Below are positions 8,518 through 10,422 of a DNA stretch of 10,422 nt, one piece after another. Position 1 is the first letter of the stretch, and each line of letters opens with the position of its first letter. The stretch is from Actinomycetes bacterium (GTDB lineage Bacteria; Actinomycetota; Actinomycetes; Actinomycetales; Microbacteriaceae). Under the pieces are notes generated by a model that saw only the letters and a program-made list of their open reading frames with translations, searched no databases and was not told the origin of the DNA. The translations under genes and the position numbers were made by a program. Location of the stretch: the NCBI GenBank assembly GCA_030425055.1, contig JAUHVN010000076.1:1-10422 (forward strand), in the 5' to 3' direction.

Positions 8518-9647
8518 CCACCCGCGTCACCCCGGCCGATCTGCGCGCTCGGGCGAAGAGACTCTTCGACCGTGACGCCCGCACGTGGGCGGCGGCGGGG
8601 CAGTCGGATGTCGTGCTCGATGCTCCGCTGCATCCGCCGACCGAGCGCGAGGCGCTCGCTGACCTCGAGGGTGTTCGATCGTGGGTCGACTCCTGGCGCC
8701 GGGTCGCCGCCGAGCCGGGAATCGAGGTCGAGTGGAGCGTCCGCACCTGGTCACGCGTCGGATCGCAGGAGGTTCCCGTTCGCGCCGTCGTGCGCGGTCC
8801 GGATGCCGTCGCCCGCGCTGCCGACGACGCGACGGCCTGGCGCCTCCTCGTCGAGCGCCTCGGCGAGCTGCGTGGACTGGTCGGCTCCGACACCGCGGTG
8901 CTCCGCTCGCATGCTCGCACGATCGTCGACCTCGAGAGCGCCGACTTCGATCGGCTCATGGCGGTGCTGACGTGGCTGCGCGAGAACCCCGAGTCGGGTC
9001 GCCTGATCCGTGAACTGCCGATCCGCGGCATCCACACCAAGTGGATCGAGTCCCGCCGGGGTCTTGTGGCGGCACTGCATCGAGCGGGTACCGGCGCCTC
9101 CGGCCTGGGCCTGCGCGAGCCGTCGCCCCTCGTCCGCGTCCGCGTCCTCGACCCGGCCCTTGCCTTCCAGGGCCTCACCGACGTCTCCGCGCCGGCTGCC
9201 GACCTGGCGGCGATGCCCATCCGCCCCGAGCGCGTGTTCGTCTTCGAGAACCTCGCCACGGTGCTCGCCATGCCGAAGGCGCCTCGGGCCGTCGCCGTGC
9301 ACGGCGGCGGACACCGCGTCGATCTCGTCGCTCTCCTGCCCTGGGCGCAGACCGTCACGTACTGGGGTGATCTCGACTCGCACGGCTTCGCCATCCTCAA
9401 CCGGCTGCGAGCCAGAGGTGTGGATGCCACGTCGGCGCTGATGGATGCGGGCACCCTGTTCGACCACCGCGATCTGTGGGGGATCGATCCGGATCCGAAT
9501 GTCGGTGTGTTCGAGCGCCTCACACCGGCGGAGCGGGCGGCACTGCAGTCGCTGAGCGCCGAGGGGAACGTCCGCCTCGAGCAGGAGCGCATCCCGTGGA
9601 GCTACGCCCTTGCGCGGCTCGGACTGCACGCCGCGACGATCTGTTGA
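8514..9647 (+). CDS. jetD: Wadjet anti-plasmid system nuclease JetD (DUF3322-DUF2220, Toprim)
   Basis: JetD is the endonuclease that cuts the plasmid once the JetABC motor has stalled on it. Residues about 1-190 form the DUF3322 arm/CAP-like part, with the conserved RELPIRGIHTKWIE at 166-179. Residues about 195-370 form the DUF2220 Toprim domain related to topoisomerase VI A/Spo11. Its catalytic glutamate is Glu245 in VFVFEN and the DxD pair is Asp286/Asp288 in YWGDLDSHGF. At 377 residues it is close to the family's usual length and ends with the typical QERIPWSYALARL. The GTG at 8514 overlaps the jetC stop (GTGA), making it the fourth coupled gene. No terminator is visible after its TGA, and DNA of a very different kind (gene fragments) begins within about 30 bases. 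The last seven residues could therefore derive from a recombination junction, though the core is complete. Confidence 0.95.
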   Translation: MTTRVTPADLRARAKRLFDRDARTWAAAGQSDVVLDAPLHPPTEREALADLEGVRSWVDSWRRVAAEPGIEVEWSVRTWSRVGSQEVPVRAVVRGPDAVARAADDATAWRLLVERLGELRGLVGSDTAVLRSHARTIVDLESADFDRLMAVLTWLRENPESGRLIRELPIRGIHTKWIESRRGLVAALHRAGTGASGLGLREPSPLVRVRVLDPALAFQGLTDVSAPAADLAAMPIRPERVFVFENLATVLAMPKAPRAVAVHGGGHRVDLVALLPWAQTVTYWGDLDSHGFAILNRLRARGVDATSALMDAGTLFDHRDLWGIDPDPNVGVFERLTPAERAALQSLSAEGNVRLEQERIPWSYALARLGLHAATIC

Positions 9648-9674
9648 AGCGCGTACGTTACCCACAGCGGCGAC

Positions 9675-9773
9675 CTTCGCAGCGGCGATGCCGCTCGAAC
9701 CCGCGCCGATGATGCGGGTCTTCGGGAGGGAGTCGTCGACGGGAATGGGAACGGCGTCGGTAGGGGTGTCCGA
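9675..9773 (-). pseudogene. N-terminal fragment of an FAD/NAD(P)-binding oxidoreductase (flavin monooxygenase-like)
   Basis: On the minus strand about 33 codons read SDTPTDAVPIPVDDSLPK followed by TRIIGAGSSGIAAAK. The beta-strand plus GxGxxG turn (GAGSSG) is the N-terminal FAD-binding fold of flavin-containing monooxygenases and related flavoproteins, at its usual position 20-35 residues from a start. There is no start codon, a TGA lies a few codons upstream in the frame, and downstream the reading loses all similarity before entering the jetD 3' end. It is a scrap of a gene, not a gene. The family call rests on one motif. Confidence 0.5.
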
Positions 9774-9939
9774 CGAGCTGGAGTTTCAGCGCCGCGAGGC
9801 GTATCGGCAGTTCGGGGGCGCCATCGACGCGGCGCTGGCCACCATGGCCGAGCTGGGACTCGCGCACACCGCGCCGGGCGGGATGGCAAGCATCATCTGG
9901 GTCGGAGGCATCACGGAAGCACTCGTACAGCGCTTGCAG
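9766..9939 (+). pseudogene. C-terminal-like fragment of a TetR-type regulator
   Basis: From GTG 9766 the frame reads VSDELEFQRREAYRQFGGAI and continues with LATMAELGL, then GGMASIIWVGGITEALVQRL. The alternation of amphipathic helices with a WVGGITEALV-type helix resembles the ligand-binding/dimerisation half of TetR-family regulators, but no DNA-binding helix-turn-helix half is present. After about 9939 the text stops looking like this family, although the frame stays open. I consider it a truncated piece. The family assignment is tentative. Confidence 0.4.
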
Positions 9940-9952
9940 ACTACCGGCACGA

Positions 9953-10150
9953 GTGTTCAATGCGATCTCGCTCGACGACCCGCGCGAGATCCTGTCGGTC
10001 GGCTTCGTCGATATCGCCGCCGGCGACCTCGCGGCTGCCACTGCGAACGTGAGCGACCAGGAGGCCGTCCGGCACTCCCGCATCGACGAGGTGATCGAGA
10101 GCACAATCCTGCACGGCTACTACGACCTGCGCAGCGAGCACGATTTCAGC
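9953..10150 (+). pseudogene. Unrecognised gene fragment
   Basis: In a frame one base different from the preceding fragment, the text from 9953 is protein-like: it begins VFNAISLDDPREILSVGFVD and includes EAVRHSRIDEVIEST and LHGYYDLRSEHDF, with balanced hydrophobic and charged residues and GC-rich third positions. I do not recognise the family. It has no ribosome binding site, and its natural continuation is lost at about 10150, where sequence antisense to another gene begins. Confidence 0.4.
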
Positions 10151-10170
10151 TCGGATCTTCGGTGTCCCCA

Positions 10171-10290
10171 AGAGGCATCCAGCTCGACGCCGACGTTCGT
10201 CGCACCGGTCAGTTCGATGAGCTTGTGGACGTCGGCCGAGTTGAAGATGAGGTTCTGCGGGTGCAGTTCGAATGCCACCGGCGCCACCGG
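10171..10290 (-). pseudogene. Fragment of a sugar-phosphate isomerase/epimerase (xylose isomerase-like TIM barrel)
   Basis: On the minus strand about 40 codons contain VAFELHPQNLIFNSADVHKL and then TGATNVGVELDAS. The pattern 'FELHP...' (a metal-binding Glu followed by His) and, one strand later, 'VGVELDAS', which precedes the metal-binding Asp/His region, is characteristic of the AP_endonuc_2/xylose-isomerase-like superfamily used for inositol and rare-sugar metabolism. The usual continuation after LDAS is replaced by unrelated sequence at 10171, and the fragment ends on the other side by 10290. It is an internal piece only. Confidence 0.55.
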
Positions 10291-10291
10291 G

Positions 10292-10422
10292 AGCGAGCGC
10301 ATCTACGACGGCTGGCCGGATGTCGCTCTCGACCTCATCGAGGCCCGCACGTTCGACGGCCGCAGTCAGCTGCTCGACTATCGGCCGCGGCTGCTGGACG
10401 CACCGCTTCCCGCGGGCCCCGG
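10292..10422 (+). pseudogene. Unrecognised gene fragment running off the window
   Basis: From 10292 the plus strand reads SERIYDGWPDVALDLIEART, then a stretch ending LLDAPLPAGP at the window edge. It looks like genuine coding sequence with GC-rich third positions, but it has no start or ribosome binding site and abuts the antisense isomerase fragment directly. Whether it continues as a long gene beyond 10422 cannot be seen. No family recognised. Confidence 0.35.

Noticed and set aside
9709..10422. A single plus-strand frame open from ATG 9709 to the window end (238 codons)
   Set aside because: Only the part around 9766-9939 looks like a protein in this frame. Beyond it the sensible text is in other frames or on the other strand, so the open frame is a by-product of high GC.

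Overview
The window is about 70% GC actinobacterial chromosome, most likely Microbacterium or a close Microbacteriaceae relative. The evidence is the GC-rich third codon positions, GTG and overlapping ATGA/GTGA starts, a serine tRNA with encoded CCA, and heavy recurrent use of GGATGC/GCATCC inside coding regions. The genus is an inference from style, not from a marker gene.

Left part (1-2503), ordinary chromosome. A tRNA-Ser(CGA) at 53-143 has a plausible promoter. It is followed by the decayed remnant of a secreted beta-helical 'carbohydrate-binding domain' protein (313-757), which carries a one-base frameshift and still has a good terminator behind it. Next is an intact NADP-type glutamate dehydrogenase gene (979-2322) with its own hairpin terminator. 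Convergent to it is a 44-residue very basic small protein (2369-2503, minus strand).

Middle (2504-3059). Two divergent sigma-70-type promoters with strikingly similar sequence, spacer included, face away from each other. One drives the small basic protein. The other drives an unrecognised 97-codon ORF (2659-2952). Immediately before the defence operon lies a three-copy degenerate 23-bp tandem repeat (2989-3057). It overlaps a likely -10 element and stops two bases before the GTG start of jetA, so jetA may be leaderless and the repeat may be its operator.

Right part (3060-9647), a complete four-gene Wadjet anti-plasmid system, jetA-jetB-jetC-jetD. Consecutive genes overlap by four bases, indicating one translationally coupled operon. 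JetA is the kleisin-like DUF3375 subunit, JetB the KITE/MukE-like DUF4194 subunit, JetC the SMC/MukB-like ATPase with intact Walker A, LSGGQ and Walker B motifs, and JetD the DUF3322/DUF2220 Toprim nuclease with its acidic residues present. Together they are expected to extrude loops on DNA, sense small closed circles and cleave them. The domain set matches the original (type I) arrangement. All four genes look intact, and their base and codon style matches the host genes.

End (9648-10422), a scrap heap. Directly after jetD come at least five short gene fragments of about 100-200 bp on alternating strands: a flavoprotein N-terminus, a TetR-like C-terminal piece, an unrecognised piece, a sugar-phosphate isomerase/epimerase piece and another unrecognised piece. 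No terminator is visible after jetD. This suggests a recombination hotspot or heavily deleted accessory DNA at the right edge of the defence island, or a local assembly problem.
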